The notes under the pieces were generated by a model. That model worked only from the letters and a program-made list of their open reading frames with translations, was not told where the DNA came from and ran no database searches. Of a DNA stretch of 64,000 bases, positions 8,672 to 17,141 are shown in pieces; the stretch's first letter is position 1, and every line of letters begins with the position of its first letter. Origin of the DNA: Desulforapulum autotrophicum HRM2 (GTDB lineage Bacteria > Desulfobacterota > Desulfobacteria > Desulfobacterales > Desulfobacteraceae); the NCBI RefSeq assembly GCF_000020365.1, contig NC_012108.1, positions 2,790,001 to 2,854,000 of the forward strand. Direction: 5' to 3'. The translations under genes and the position numbers were made by a program.

Positions 8672-8702
8672 ATATATTACAAATTAAACGCAAGAGACGC
8701 CC

Positions 8703-9326
8703 ATGGAAATAGTCATTGTAGAGGATCAGCGTCAGCTTCTCACGTACTATACCATTCTTCTCACCAGTGATCCTGATATAAAATCCGTTATTCCATGTAC
8801 AATCCTGAAACAGGCAATCCGTGCATTCCAGGCCGGGCGAGTCGATATCTTTATCACCTGCCTTGGAAAACAGGTGGCAACGGGCATTGAACGGATAAAA
8901 ACCATTAAAAGTCGCTATCCAGAAACAGAAATTCTTGTACACTCCACAAAAGACAATCCTGATACGGTCCTCCAGGCATTCAGGGCCGGTGCCAGCGGCT
9001 ACCTGCTTAAAGGCGGCACCCCGGTTGAGTTTCTCGAGGCGGTCCATGTCCTGTACAGCGGGGGGGTTCCCTTGACCCCTGTAATTGCAAGAATCATCAT
9101 CCACCATCTCCACGCAAATCAGATCATCCAGGAATCATGCTTAACCCCAAGGGAAATTAAAATTCTTAAGCTCATGGAGCAGGGGCTCACATACAAAGAG
9201 ATCTCTTCCTCCCTTTCAATCGGCATCCATTCGGTCCACAGCCAGGTGAAAAAAATCCATTCAAAATTAAAAGCTGCCAATCGAAGGGAAGCCTTTGCTA
9301 AGGCAAAAAAAAAGGGCCTGATTTGA
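8703..9326 (+). CDS. LuxR-family response regulator with a degenerate receiver
   Basis: 207 aa. Residues 1-120 are a receiver domain: the acidic pocket is VED, the Ser/Thr switch is in LVHST, and the conserved Lys is in GYLLKGG. The phosphoacceptor Asp is absent; in VDIFITCLGK the position is Cys53. Residues about 142-205 are a LuxR/NarL helix-turn-helix (LTPREIKILKLMEQGLTYKE, then IHSVHSQVKKIHSKL). It should bind DNA but is unlikely to be switched by Asp phosphorylation. No histidine kinase is adjacent. It is divergent from the CULT-domain gene, with a recognisable promoter 31 bp upstream. Confidence 0.87.
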   Translation: MEIVIVEDQRQLLTYYTILLTSDPDIKSVIPCTILKQAIRAFQAGRVDIFITCLGKQVATGIERIKTIKSRYPETEILVHSTKDNPDTVLQAFRAGASGYLLKGGTPVEFLEAVHVLYSGGVPLTPVIARIIIHHLHANQIIQESCLTPREIKILKLMEQGLTYKEISSSLSIGIHSVHSQVKKIHSKLKAANRREAFAKAKKKGLI

Positions 9327-9574
9327 AACTCCCTGTTTCTTACCCATCTGGGTAATTAAACTGCAATTTAAAAAAGCCCCAAATGCTCCGTAGCGCAACT
9401 GTCTGAATGAAATTTTGTCCTGCCTTGGGTTGAAATCAACAAAACAAAACAAGGCTATCCCCAATTGTCTTTGTCAAAAAAACATCCTACACTGTAAATA
9501 AGAAATGCTTTAAGACCCTAAAAAAATGGTTTTTTCTGTATCCGGCGATAAAAAACAAGGCAAAGGAGGTCGTC

Positions 9575-9922
9575 ATGTTCAGGCAAACCCTTTTTCTGGC
9601 AGTGTTGGCTGTTTTAACACTCATGGCATCTGTGGCATATTCTGATACTTCTTCTGAAATGCATAAAAAAACAGCTATCTATGGTTCAGCCATTGATCAA
9701 AAAATTGCCTTTTACCAGTCAAGGCTCTATCTGCTGGATTCTGAGTATAAAATTCTATCGGAAATCGGCAGGGATGCCTCGGCAAAAGCAACTTACCTTA
9801 CCCTGAACAGGGGGGAAATAATTAAGCGTATGATTGCAGCCAATACACCCCTTAACTGCTGCAAAACAAGAGCATTTATTGGAAACTGTCTCTGCAAGAA
9901 TGTCGTGGCTTCGGCGTTTTAG
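9575..9922 (+). CDS. Small secreted protein of unknown function
   Basis: 115 aa with a clear Sec signal peptide (about residues 1-24, VAYS then DTSSE). The mature part is helical and charged (IDQKIAFYQSRLYLLDSEYK), then turns Cys-rich at the end (NCCK, NCLCK). AAGGAGG upstream of the ATG is an excellent ribosome site. I do not recognise a family. The abrupt change of character over the last 25 residues could mean a frameshift close to the C-terminus, but no alternative frame is clearly better. It ends 23 bp before the convergent EI24 gene. Confidence 0.6.
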   Translation: MFRQTLFLAVLAVLTLMASVAYSDTSSEMHKKTAIYGSAIDQKIAFYQSRLYLLDSEYKILSEIGRDASAKATYLTLNRGEIIKRMIAANTPLNCCKTRAFIGNCLCKNVVASAF

Positions 9923-9945
9923 GTTCCCAGGCCAGATGAATTTAA

Positions 9946-10707
9946 TCAACGAAATTTATTGCCGGATACATTTTCGTTGTCCGCCAAGTTCTGATTTTTT
10001 TTATTCTCAATGGCATAAAGGGTTCCCCCCACTGGAGCAAATGAAAGAAAGATGATATTTACCCAGGGAATCAAGAACCAGAGTCCAAACCCCATGTGAA
10101 ACAGCAGGGTTCGCTTGAACTTTGAAAACCGAACTTGAAACGGATCAAGCCTTCTGGCCTGGACAAGATCGGTATTGTCCCAGGCAAGAAAGGTGGTTGC
10201 AACAAGGGATGATATAAGCGCTATTACTGGACCAAAGGGTGTCAGCAACCCCAGGATTATGAGAACAACCATGGCAGCAAGGGGAATAAAAGCCCGGGGT
10301 ATTTCCTGCAAAAGCAGGTGAACGACCATTGTTAAGGCCGAAACATGCCGGGGCCCTGATTCAACGCCGGTGACCATACGTTCCGTTATTCTTGACATGG
10401 TGTCCATTAAAAATACGCAAAAGAAAATTTGAGCGACAAGGTAGGAAAAAAGGCAGGCCACCCCGGCAAGAAACACGGACAGCAGCCATGAAACCGCCTG
10501 CCACAAAAAAAACAAAAAACCCGATTCCGGCATGGTCCAGACAAAATTCAACACCTCCTGGTGCCAGAAAAGAATCACTCCTGAAAAAAACAGTGCAAGC
10601 CCCACAACAATCAAAAATCTCATCATACCGAGCACTAAAAGGCGGGGGGTCCGAAGGCCAAGGACAAGCCCCCTTAAATTAAACAACAGCCCTTTGAACA
10701 GATCCAT
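9946..10707 (-). CDS. EI24/CysZ-family membrane protein
   Basis: 253 aa with about four to six hydrophobic segments. The C-terminal block FLIPWVNIIFLSFAPVGGT is typical of the EI24 (etoposide-induced 2.4)/CysZ family. CysZ proteins transport sulfate in some bacteria, but distant EI24 members are uncharacterised, so the substrate is not assigned. The ATG at 10707 is used in place of the TTG one codon earlier; GAGAGG lies upstream. It is divergent from the aminotransferase gene. Confidence 0.78.
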   Translation of the reverse strand: MDLFKGLLFNLRGLVLGLRTPRLLVLGMMRFLIVVGLALFFSGVILFWHQEVLNFVWTMPESGFLFFLWQAVSWLLSVFLAGVACLFSYLVAQIFFCVFLMDTMSRITERMVTGVESGPRHVSALTMVVHLLLQEIPRAFIPLAAMVVLIILGLLTPFGPVIALISSLVATTFLAWDNTDLVQARRLDPFQVRFSKFKRTLLFHMGFGLWFLIPWVNIIFLSFAPVGGTLYAIENKKNQNLADNENVSGNKFR

Positions 10708-10810
10708 CAATTTTCCTCTCTTTTTATTCCTTTTTCATCCATAGTTCATGTATACTATCGGGCAGAGATTTTCAACAATACAGGTTAAATTGATTCAGAG
10801 GAGAGTTCTG

Positions 10811-11650
10811 TTGGCAATATTTTACGTTGACGGTAAGTTTGTAGCGTCTGATAGAGCGGTCATCCCGGTGGATGATCTTGCCGTTCTCAGGGGGATCGGG
10901 GTATGCGACCTCATGCGGACCTTCCAGGGAAAGCCCTATTTTCTTAAGGAGCATCTGGAACGGCTTGAACAGTCGGCCAGGGCTGTGGATATTGTTTTAA
11001 AATGGCGCCTTGAGGAAATCAAGGCCATTGTCCTTGAGACCTTGGACAGAAACAGGGAAATGACTGAGGCAAACATCAGGATCATTGTTACAGGTGGATC
11101 AAGCACAGACTTTATTACCCCCCAGGGCAACCCGAGACTCATCGTACTTGTAACCCGGATCCCACCCCTTCCCCCGGAATGGTATCAAAACGGAGTCAAG
11201 GTTATCACCGTTAATCAGGAGCGTGAAGTACCCGAAGCCAAAAGTCTCTCCTATATTCCTGCAGCCCTTGCCCTGAAAAAGGCCAAAAGCCTCCAGGCGG
11301 TCGAAGCTCTGTATGTCAACCGGGACGGCTTTGTAAAGGAGGGCACCACAAGCAATCTGTTTGCCGTTTTAAACGCACACCTTGTTACACCAGAGGACAA
11401 GGTGTTAAAGGGTATCACCCGGAAAGTGATCCTCTCCCTTGCCGGAAAAATAATGACCGTCGAGCTCAGACCCATCCCCCTGACAGAATTATTGTGTGCA
11501 CAGGAAGTTTTCATCACTGGAACCAACAAAGGGGTTGTTCCGGTTGTAAAAATAGACGACACAACTATTGGGGATGGACGAATTGGAGAAAAAACCCGGC
11601 AGATCATCAGGGCGTTGGACGAGCATACCTTAAATTTTCAAAAAGAATAA
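10811..11650 (+). CDS. Class IV aminotransferase (BCAT/D-amino acid transaminase/ADC lyase type)
   Basis: 279 aa, fold-type IV PLP enzyme. The PLP Lys is in EAKSLSYIPAA, the catalytic Glu in VKEGTTSNLFAV, and the phosphate-binding end is IGDGRIGEKTRQ. These fit branched-chain aminotransferase, D-alanine aminotransferase or aminodeoxychorismate lyase, which sequence alone does not separate. The open frame begins at 10748, but similarity starts at AIFYVDGKFV and GAGGAGAG precedes a TTG at 10811, which I take as the start. It stands alone; a 162 bp palindrome fills the gap to the convergent cyclase gene. Confidence 0.85.
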   Translation: MAIFYVDGKFVASDRAVIPVDDLAVLRGIGVCDLMRTFQGKPYFLKEHLERLEQSARAVDIVLKWRLEEIKAIVLETLDRNREMTEANIRIIVTGGSSTDFITPQGNPRLIVLVTRIPPLPPEWYQNGVKVITVNQEREVPEAKSLSYIPAALALKKAKSLQAVEALYVNRDGFVKEGTTSNLFAVLNAHLVTPEDKVLKGITRKVILSLAGKIMTVELRPIPLTELLCAQEVFITGTNKGVVPVVKIDDTTIGDGRIGEKTRQIIRALDEHTLNFQKE

Positions 11651-11812
11651 GGCCCATGATCGGAATAAAATCTTCCAAAACATGGCGTAAAATTTTAAGT
11701 CGTATTCAAGGCGCATTAATGGGGGCATATTAAAAATATGTGCCCATTAAGGCAACGAAGAAGACGGCTTAAAAGACACACCATGTGGGAGGTTTTATTT
11801 TGATCATGGGCC
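11651..11812. repeat. 162 bp imperfect palindrome between convergent genes (copy A)
   Basis: The whole gap between two facing stop codons is an imperfect inverted repeat: the outer arms GGCCCATGATC and GATCATGGGCC match perfectly, the middle arms match loosely, and the apex is GCATATT/AATATG. It shares CAAGGCGC (11707-11714) and GCAACGnAGnAG (11752-11763) with the palindrome at 47939-48066, in the same order, so both appear to belong to one dispersed family. It may act as a bidirectional terminator. Confidence 0.8.
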
Positions 11813-11817
11813 TAAGC

Positions 11818-13476
11818 TCATATGCCAAGACAGATGTTCTGGGACAAAGATCTTTTATTCCAGTCGAGAATATAGGTTCGCTCGCTTGAAAACTCCTTGT
11901 ACTGCACATGGCTTCTTTCTGTTACAATGGGCTGGGAAGGGGGAAACCCCGCACGGTATAAATCCATGAATCCAATGCTTCCGGCGGTTTCAAGAAGCGT
12001 TTTTTCCCTTTCATACATGCGATCAAGCTCAGGACTAAAACCTCCCATGATGGAATAAACTAATTTTGTCGATGGGGAAATAGTTGCCTCATTTAAAAGC
12101 CGCATCACCGTGGGGCTCAAATGGATCTTGTTTGGCAAACCGCTTGCCTCAAGGCGTGCGGCGCGGTCCACAGCTACGCCAATGGCCGTTACCATTCTTC
12201 TTTTCATACTTCCGATGGGCCCGATGGTTGCCGGTCCGGCCTCCACGCCGGATCGAAATTCAAGACAACGTTTTTTCTGTCTTAAAAGTTTTTGCACCCG
12301 CTGATGGGGATCCATGGGGTGAAGCCCCTGTACAAGCAGATCAAGTTCCCTGAAAAACGACGCAAGAAGCAGGGTCATCAGAACCGCTCGTTCATGGATC
12401 GTTGGCGTATAGTCCAGCTGTTCAGAATCAAACACCGAGGCACTCTGAAGACAGACAGCATCACCGATAAAATTATCAAGGCGGCAGGCAAAGCAGGCGG
12501 TCAGGTTGGCCGCGATCTCCCGGAACTGATTTGTCATGAAAAAAAAATCCCTGGCCGAGTAAAAGTCCCTTATCCTGGTTGAACCCACCATATCCACAAA
12601 GGCATATACACCATCATCGATTCTGACCGGTTCCATGTTGACCATGGCTTCTGTAACAGCACCCACAGCCATGAGATAGTTTTTTTGCCGCTCAATATCG
12701 GCCTGCTTTTTTTTAAGCTCAACAGCCAGTGTTCTCAGGGCCTTTTCCTTTCGCCAGAGGGCTTCAACGGCCCTTTGTCCATTCACATGCCTGAGGCAGG
12801 CAAGGGAGGCTATTTCAATGGCCTGGATCAAGCAATCAAGGCGACATTTAAGCTCAAGGTCGTGGATAAACTCGCCCGATTCCCACTGCAGAAGAAGAGG
12901 ATCAACCGTATCGACCATCAGCGCCCCATAATCAGGGACATAGGCCCCTATGAAATTCTTCACAATGAACTGTGTGGTGATGGCCGAATTCACCTTGAGG
13001 TCGAAAAGGGAATTAAATCCTTTGCCGTCATAGGAGAGAACCGGCAGGTTTAAAAAATCACCATCGCGGATACCCCCAGAAATCTCCCTGACAATGACGA
13101 TTTTCACTCCGTTATCATAAAAATCCCGGTAGTTTCGGAGAAGATAGGCAATGATTCCATCATTGTTAACGATTATTCCCGGTGTCTCTTGTTTATACAG
13201 CGCCACGGGTGACAACCCCTTGAACCGGATGATCGCCTTGCCGAACAATTTAAGATAAACCCCGGTTATCCCCCTGCCTTTAAAACGATGGATAACTCCC
13301 CGGTCCCACTGATCCGGTGAGATGAACAATTCATTGCTGTGGTTTGTGCCGTAGAGAAGTCCGGCCTGCTTTGCACCCATAAGGTTGATTGAAAAATCAA
13401 TAAGCGTTGAAAACGAATCTCGTTTTTCAAAAACAGCCCGTTCAAATTTATCCATATTCGGTAAGGTTGTTTTCAT
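11818..13476 (-). CDS. Adenylate/guanylate cyclase domain protein
   Basis: 552 aa. The first 230 residues are an alpha/beta, GAF-like region without a clear family match, followed by a helical linker with a short coiled coil (ALRTLAVELKKKQADIERQ, about 260-280). The class III cyclase domain occupies about 295-500: YAFVDMVGSTRIRD carries the first metal Asp and NFIGDAV the second, with GPIGSMKRRMVTAIG and VDRAARLE at the nucleotide end. The transition-state Arg is kept, while the usual Asn is Asp. Activity is plausible, making cAMP or cGMP. An ATG at 13485 lies directly on AGG; the ATG at 13476 has AGGA 9 nt upstream and is preferred. Confidence 0.8.
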   Translation of the reverse strand: MKTTLPNMDKFERAVFEKRDSFSTLIDFSINLMGAKQAGLLYGTNHSNELFISPDQWDRGVIHRFKGRGITGVYLKLFGKAIIRFKGLSPVALYKQETPGIIVNNDGIIAYLLRNYRDFYDNGVKIVIVREISGGIRDGDFLNLPVLSYDGKGFNSLFDLKVNSAITTQFIVKNFIGAYVPDYGALMVDTVDPLLLQWESGEFIHDLELKCRLDCLIQAIEIASLACLRHVNGQRAVEALWRKEKALRTLAVELKKKQADIERQKNYLMAVGAVTEAMVNMEPVRIDDGVYAFVDMVGSTRIRDFYSARDFFFMTNQFREIAANLTACFACRLDNFIGDAVCLQSASVFDSEQLDYTPTIHERAVLMTLLLASFFRELDLLVQGLHPMDPHQRVQKLLRQKKRCLEFRSGVEAGPATIGPIGSMKRRMVTAIGVAVDRAARLEASGLPNKIHLSPTVMRLLNEATISPSTKLVYSIMGGFSPELDRMYEREKTLLETAGSIGFMDLYRAGFPPSQPIVTERSHVQYKEFSSERTYILDWNKRSLSQNICLGI

Positions 13477-13580
13477 GGCCCACATCCTATAAACATTCTC
13501 TGGGATGAAATGTTGAAGAAAATACGTGGCCGATCCAACTGAACGAATATATCACATTAGCATTTAAAGGTGTACGCCTG

Positions 13581-15083
13581 TCAAGAGAAATCCGTAGATT
13601 TTCCCGGCAGAAAGAAACAAAGCAACAGGGGAACCAATGAGGCGATAAACACCACGACAAAGCCTGCAAACACCCCGTTTGCAACGGCTTGCTTCAGGAG
13701 TATCTCACTTGCCTGGGGAATCAATGCAAGAAAATCTACCTGGAACAAATTTTCCATGCTCTCCTTGATGTGGGGCAAAAGGTTTGCTGGAAACTTGCCT
13801 GCAGCAGCTTCCAGGCCATTCAGGAGTCGAGTGGTGACAACGGCCCCGCACACACCAACCCCAATGGCTCCACCAAGGGTTCTTGAAAACTGGTGAAGGG
13901 AGGTGGCAATTCCCAGATGCTTTGCCGGAAGGCTGTCCTGGACCACCAGAAGGGTGGAAAGGGTGATAAATCCCATGCCAAATCCTGCTGTTAAAAAGAC
14001 AAAGAAACAGTGGACAAGAGTGGTGTCCCTTGAAAAAGAAAGGGTCAGACCGCAACCTGCCACCAGGAGCAGTATGCCTGCAATGGTGGCTCGCTTACGA
14101 CCAAAGCGATGGATGGTTCTCCCCATCAAAATCGACCCAAATGACCAGCCAAGGCTCAAAGAGAGCATGGCATATCCCACCTCAAGGGGGGTCCGTCCAA
14201 GGGCTCCCTGGAGAAACAGGGGGGCATAGGCAAACAGGGCAAAAATGGAAAAACTTGCGCAAAAGGCAATGGCGTTACCCAGGCCGAATCCCGGGTACTT
14301 GAAAAAATCAAGGTTCAGAATGGGGTCCACAGCATTTTTTTCCGCCACATAAAAACCAGCACCAAAGAGTATCGTAACAAGGGCAAGAACGATGATCTGG
14401 ATAGAATTCCAGGGAAGATCCCGCCCGCCGACCATGGCGAGAATCAAAAGCCCGAGAATTGATCCAGACATGAAGGTCAGGCCGGCCCAGTCCAGGTGAA
14501 CCGTTTTGGGTTTATCCCTGAACTCTTTAAAAAAAAGCGCAATGCCCACAAGGGAAAACATTCCAAGGGGCAGGTTAATGAAAAAAACCCAGCGCCAGGA
14601 AAAAAAGGTGACTATAAAACCACCCAGGGTGGGACCGATGAGGCTTGAGATCCCCCAAACAGAGCTTGCAAGGGAGAGGGTTTTGGCCCGCTGACCCGGC
14701 AATGAAACATCGGAGAGTACCACGTAGACCAGGGCAAAGATACCGCCTGCACCAAGGCCCTGGAACACCCGTGCCAGGATTAAAACGCCCATGGAGGGTG
14801 ACGCCCCGGCCAGGGCTGAGGCCGAAATAAAAAGGATCACAGCCGTCAGGAATAATTTTTTTGTTGCATAAAGGTCAGACAGCTTTCCAAACACAGGCAA
14901 AGACACGGCCCTTGCCAGAAAATAGGCTGAATAGACCCATGCATAGAGATCAAGCCCGCCAAGGTCGGAGATGATGGTGGGCATGGCAGCTGACATGATC
15001 AGGGCATCCAGGGCACCCAGAAAAAGTGCCACCAGGGCAGCGCCAATGATCCAGGGTCTACCGGAACTGTAGCGTTTCGGCAA
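13581..15083 (-). CDS. MFS drug transporter, DHA2 (EmrB/QacA) family, 14 TM
   Basis: 500 aa, about 14 membrane helices, the DHA2 topology. The TM1 motif LDALIMSAAMPTI, the loop motif FGKLSDLYATKKLFL and motif C-like ASSVWGISSLIGPTLGGF are present. Members export drugs or other hydrophobic compounds with protons; the substrate is unknown. The start appears to be a TTG 5 bp after the CBS gene stop without its own strong ribosome site, suggesting translational coupling. It is the last gene of a four-gene unit (ThiS-like, ZIP, CBS-ACT, MFS). Confidence 0.9.
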   Translation of the reverse strand: MPKRYSSGRPWIIGAALVALFLGALDALIMSAAMPTIISDLGGLDLYAWVYSAYFLARAVSLPVFGKLSDLYATKKLFLTAVILFISASALAGASPSMGVLILARVFQGLGAGGIFALVYVVLSDVSLPGQRAKTLSLASSVWGISSLIGPTLGGFIVTFFSWRWVFFINLPLGMFSLVGIALFFKEFRDKPKTVHLDWAGLTFMSGSILGLLILAMVGGRDLPWNSIQIIVLALVTILFGAGFYVAEKNAVDPILNLDFFKYPGFGLGNAIAFCASFSIFALFAYAPLFLQGALGRTPLEVGYAMLSLSLGWSFGSILMGRTIHRFGRKRATIAGILLLVAGCGLTLSFSRDTTLVHCFFVFLTAGFGMGFITLSTLLVVQDSLPAKHLGIATSLHQFSRTLGGAIGVGVCGAVVTTRLLNGLEAAAGKFPANLLPHIKESMENLFQVDFLALIPQASEILLKQAVANGVFAGFVVVFIASLVPLLLCFFLPGKSTDFS

Positions 15084-15088
15084 AGGAG

Positions 15089-15775
15089 CTATTTGTAAAC
15101 CATCCTGATATTGTCATGGTGGTCAATGACATAGATAAGCTCTCCCTTTGACTGGATACCGTCAATTATGGAATCAAGCTTGATGCGGTCAACCCCCCCC
15201 AGGCGGACAAACACCTTGCGATATCCTTTGGGCATGTTGTCGTCCGAAGTCAGGATACTGATGATCCGCCCGCCATGGTGTTCAAGTAGATCGTCAATCT
15301 CCTGAATGGCATTTCTGGTATCCTTGATCACCACGCCGACCTGGACACTGTTTTTCCGTTTGCCCGTTAATGAGATAAGGGCCTTGTATACGTTGGTCTG
15401 GGTGATCACGCCCACAAGATTATCCATATCATCCACCACAGGAGCTCCGGATATTTTATTTTCAAGCAGCAGTTCTGCAGTCTCGTCAATGGAGTAATTA
15501 TAGGGCACACGGATGGGATCTTTCGTCATAATGGTGCTTATTTTCATGTTGGCGAGGGAGGCAAGGGTCGCACGGTCCACATGGGTCGTTTTGACGGCAT
15601 CTGAAGCCGAGGCACGCTTCAGGTCTCGGTCTGTGACAACACCCTTTAGTACACCGTTCTTCAGCACGGGCATCATCCGGATCTTGTAGGATTTCATGAA
15701 AGAAATGGCCCTTTCAAGGGTGCAATCAGTATCAACGGTAATAACATTCTTGGTCATCCAGTGTTTGACAAGCAT
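15089..15775 (-). CDS. CBS pair-ACT-like regulatory protein
   Basis: 228 aa. Two CBS motifs lie at about 1-60 (MTKNVITVDTDCTLERAI, GVVTDRDLKRA) and 77-135 (IMTKDPIRVPYNYSIDETAE, GAPVVDD), followed by an ACT-like domain (VQVGVVIKDTRNAI to the end). Stand-alone CBS proteins sense adenine nucleotides and bind partner enzymes or transporters. Here it lies between a ZIP metal transporter and an MFS exporter, so transporter control is conceivable, but this is inference. GGAGG lies 9 nt before the ATG at 15775; an in-frame ATG five codons earlier contains that ribosome site and was not used. Confidence 0.85.
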   Translation of the reverse strand: MLVKHWMTKNVITVDTDCTLERAISFMKSYKIRMMPVLKNGVLKGVVTDRDLKRASASDAVKTTHVDRATLASLANMKISTIMTKDPIRVPYNYSIDETAELLLENKISGAPVVDDMDNLVGVITQTNVYKALISLTGKRKNSVQVGVVIKDTRNAIQEIDDLLEHHGGRIISILTSDDNMPKGYRKVFVRLGGVDRIKLDSIIDGIQSKGELIYVIDHHDNIRMVYK

Positions 15776-15813
15776 GGGCAAAGCCTCCATCGGTTAAAAA
15801 TAAACGGTAACAA

Positions 15814-16629
15814 TCAGCCAAGGGCCACATCAAGGATCATCATAACGCTGAACCCCCCCATGGTTGCCATGGTTACAATGTCAATATTTGCCTCATTCCG
15901 CTGGGATTCGGGGATCAGTTCTTCAACAACAACAAAAATCATGGCACCGGCTGCAAAGCAGAGGGCATAGGGCAGGAATTCCTGCATATAAACAACAAAC
16001 ATGGCACCGATCACCCCTGCAATGGGTTCCACGACTCCCGAAGACTGCCCCATAAAAAAACTTTTTGTACGGCTCAGTCCCTCCCTTCTAAGGGGCAATG
16101 AAACAGCAGCGCCTTCTGGAAAATTCTGAAGACCAATGCCGATGGCAAGGGCAACGGCACCGCCAATGGTGGCGGACGGAAGATTGGCTGCCACAGCGCC
16201 AAAAGCGACCCCAACGGCAAGTCCTTCCGGGATGTTGTGCAGCGTAATGGCAAGAACCAGCAGGGTGCTTCGCTGCCACGAGGTTTTAATTCCCTCGCTA
16301 TGGTCAAGGTCCATACCCAAATGGAGATGGGGCAGCACCATGTCGGTAATTCGCATGAAAATTCCGCCGCCCATGAACCCGATGGTTGCAGTAAGCCAGG
16401 CGATTTGTCCCATCTGTTCCGCCATCTCAAGCCCCGGGGCAAGCAACGACCAGAAACTTGCCGCAATCATTACACCTGCGGCAAACCCGAGCATGCAGTC
16501 CATAAGCTTGGGGTTGACCGTTCGGGTAAAAAAGACAAGGGCCGCTCCTGCAGCAGTGACACCCCAGGTGAACAGGGTTGCTGCAAGCGCCTGGGTTACA
16601 GGGCCGTACTGTTGAATAAAATCGATCAT
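15814..16629 (-). CDS. ZIP family divalent metal transporter
   Basis: 271 aa, eight membrane segments expected. ZIP signatures in TM4 and TM5 are present: [19 protein letters not shown] (His-Asn-x-x-Glu-Gly) and [19 protein letters not shown] His-containing loop ([12 protein letters not shown]) lies before TM4. Such proteins import Zn or related metals. The open frame extends upstream over the neighbouring gene, but GAGGA is well placed for the ATG at 16629 (another ATG is two codons earlier). It sits 20 bp after the ThiS-like gene, in one operon. Confidence 0.9.
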   Translation of the reverse strand: MIDFIQQYGPVTQALAATLFTWGVTAAGAALVFFTRTVNPKLMDCMLGFAAGVMIAASFWSLLAPGLEMAEQMGQIAWLTATIGFMGGGIFMRITDMVLPHLHLGMDLDHSEGIKTSWQRSTLLVLAITLHNIPEGLAVGVAFGAVAANLPSATIGGAVALAIGIGLQNFPEGAAVSLPLRREGLSRTKSFFMGQSSGVVEPIAGVIGAMFVVYMQEFLPYALCFAAGAMIFVVVEELIPESQRNEANIDIVTMATMGGFSVMMILDVALG

Positions 16630-16648
16630 AAGCATTTCCTCATTATTG

Positions 16649-16954
16649 TTATTCAGACCTGGGTAATGTGTCAGGTTGTTTGTTCTTAAAGCCAAGCAGG
16701 ACCCGGTAGGGGCCGGGAGTGCCATGGGGAACAAGGGCAATCCGGTCTTGATCCGCAATAATAGTGTTTGTCGAGGAAACCCTGCCGTTAATAAAAACCA
16801 CCTCAACATCACCAGGGGTAAGTCCAAGTCCAAGGATCAGATCCGATACACAGGTTCCCTCAGCAAGGTCCATGGTTACATTTGAATAGGCAATATTTTT
16901 TTGTTTGAGTTTTTTTTGCAGAAAAGAAAATGCATTAAAAGTAATTATCGGCAC
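16649..16954 (-). CDS. ThiS/MoaD-like beta-grasp protein
   Basis: 101 aa. The beta-grasp pattern is clear: [20 protein letters not shown], then [14 protein letters not shown] and [15 protein letters not shown]. The PxGTPGPYR ending resembles the ubiquitin-like module found next to Mut7-C domains. The C-terminal Gly-Gly needed for sulfur transfer is missing, so a classical sulfur-carrier role is doubtful. It starts with GTG, with AAGAGGAA upstream. It leads the ZIP, CBS and MFS operon. Confidence 0.7.
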   Translation of the reverse strand: MPIITFNAFSFLQKKLKQKNIAYSNVTMDLAEGTCVSDLILGLGLTPGDVEVVFINGRVSSTNTIIADQDRIALVPHGTPGPYRVLLGFKNKQPDTLPRSE

Positions 16955-17141
16955 GGGCTGTTCCTCTTGTTTGACAAAAGTAATGGGGGTGTTAATTATT
17001 TATAATCTAAAAGGATCTATCACATATTGGTCTGGTTGTTCAATTTTTAATGAAAAAAAACAGTCCCCGTGGTAAAAGCGTTATACCCCATGGCAAAGGT
17101 GAACGGGGCTGAAAGGCAACTTGATTCAAATGGAGTTCCAT

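Noticed and set aside
8619-9113. Minus-strand frame continuous with the CULT gene, making a 292 aa protein
   Set aside because: The extra part lies antisense to the LuxR regulator, has no family features, and the CULT domain begins at the GTG with a G-rich ribosome site.
9420-9470. Third copy of the palindromic element
   Set aside because: Only a loose match to part of copy B's left arm and no facing arm; similarity is within what AT-rich sequence gives by chance.
9834-10055. Frameshifted continuation of the small secreted protein
   Set aside because: The +1-side frame over the C-terminus runs antisense into the EI24 gene and has no helical pattern matching the first part.
16971-17006. Promoter TTGACA/TATAAT before ade
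   Set aside because: Both hexamers are perfect, but the spacing is 24 bp, too long for a standard sigma-70 promoter.
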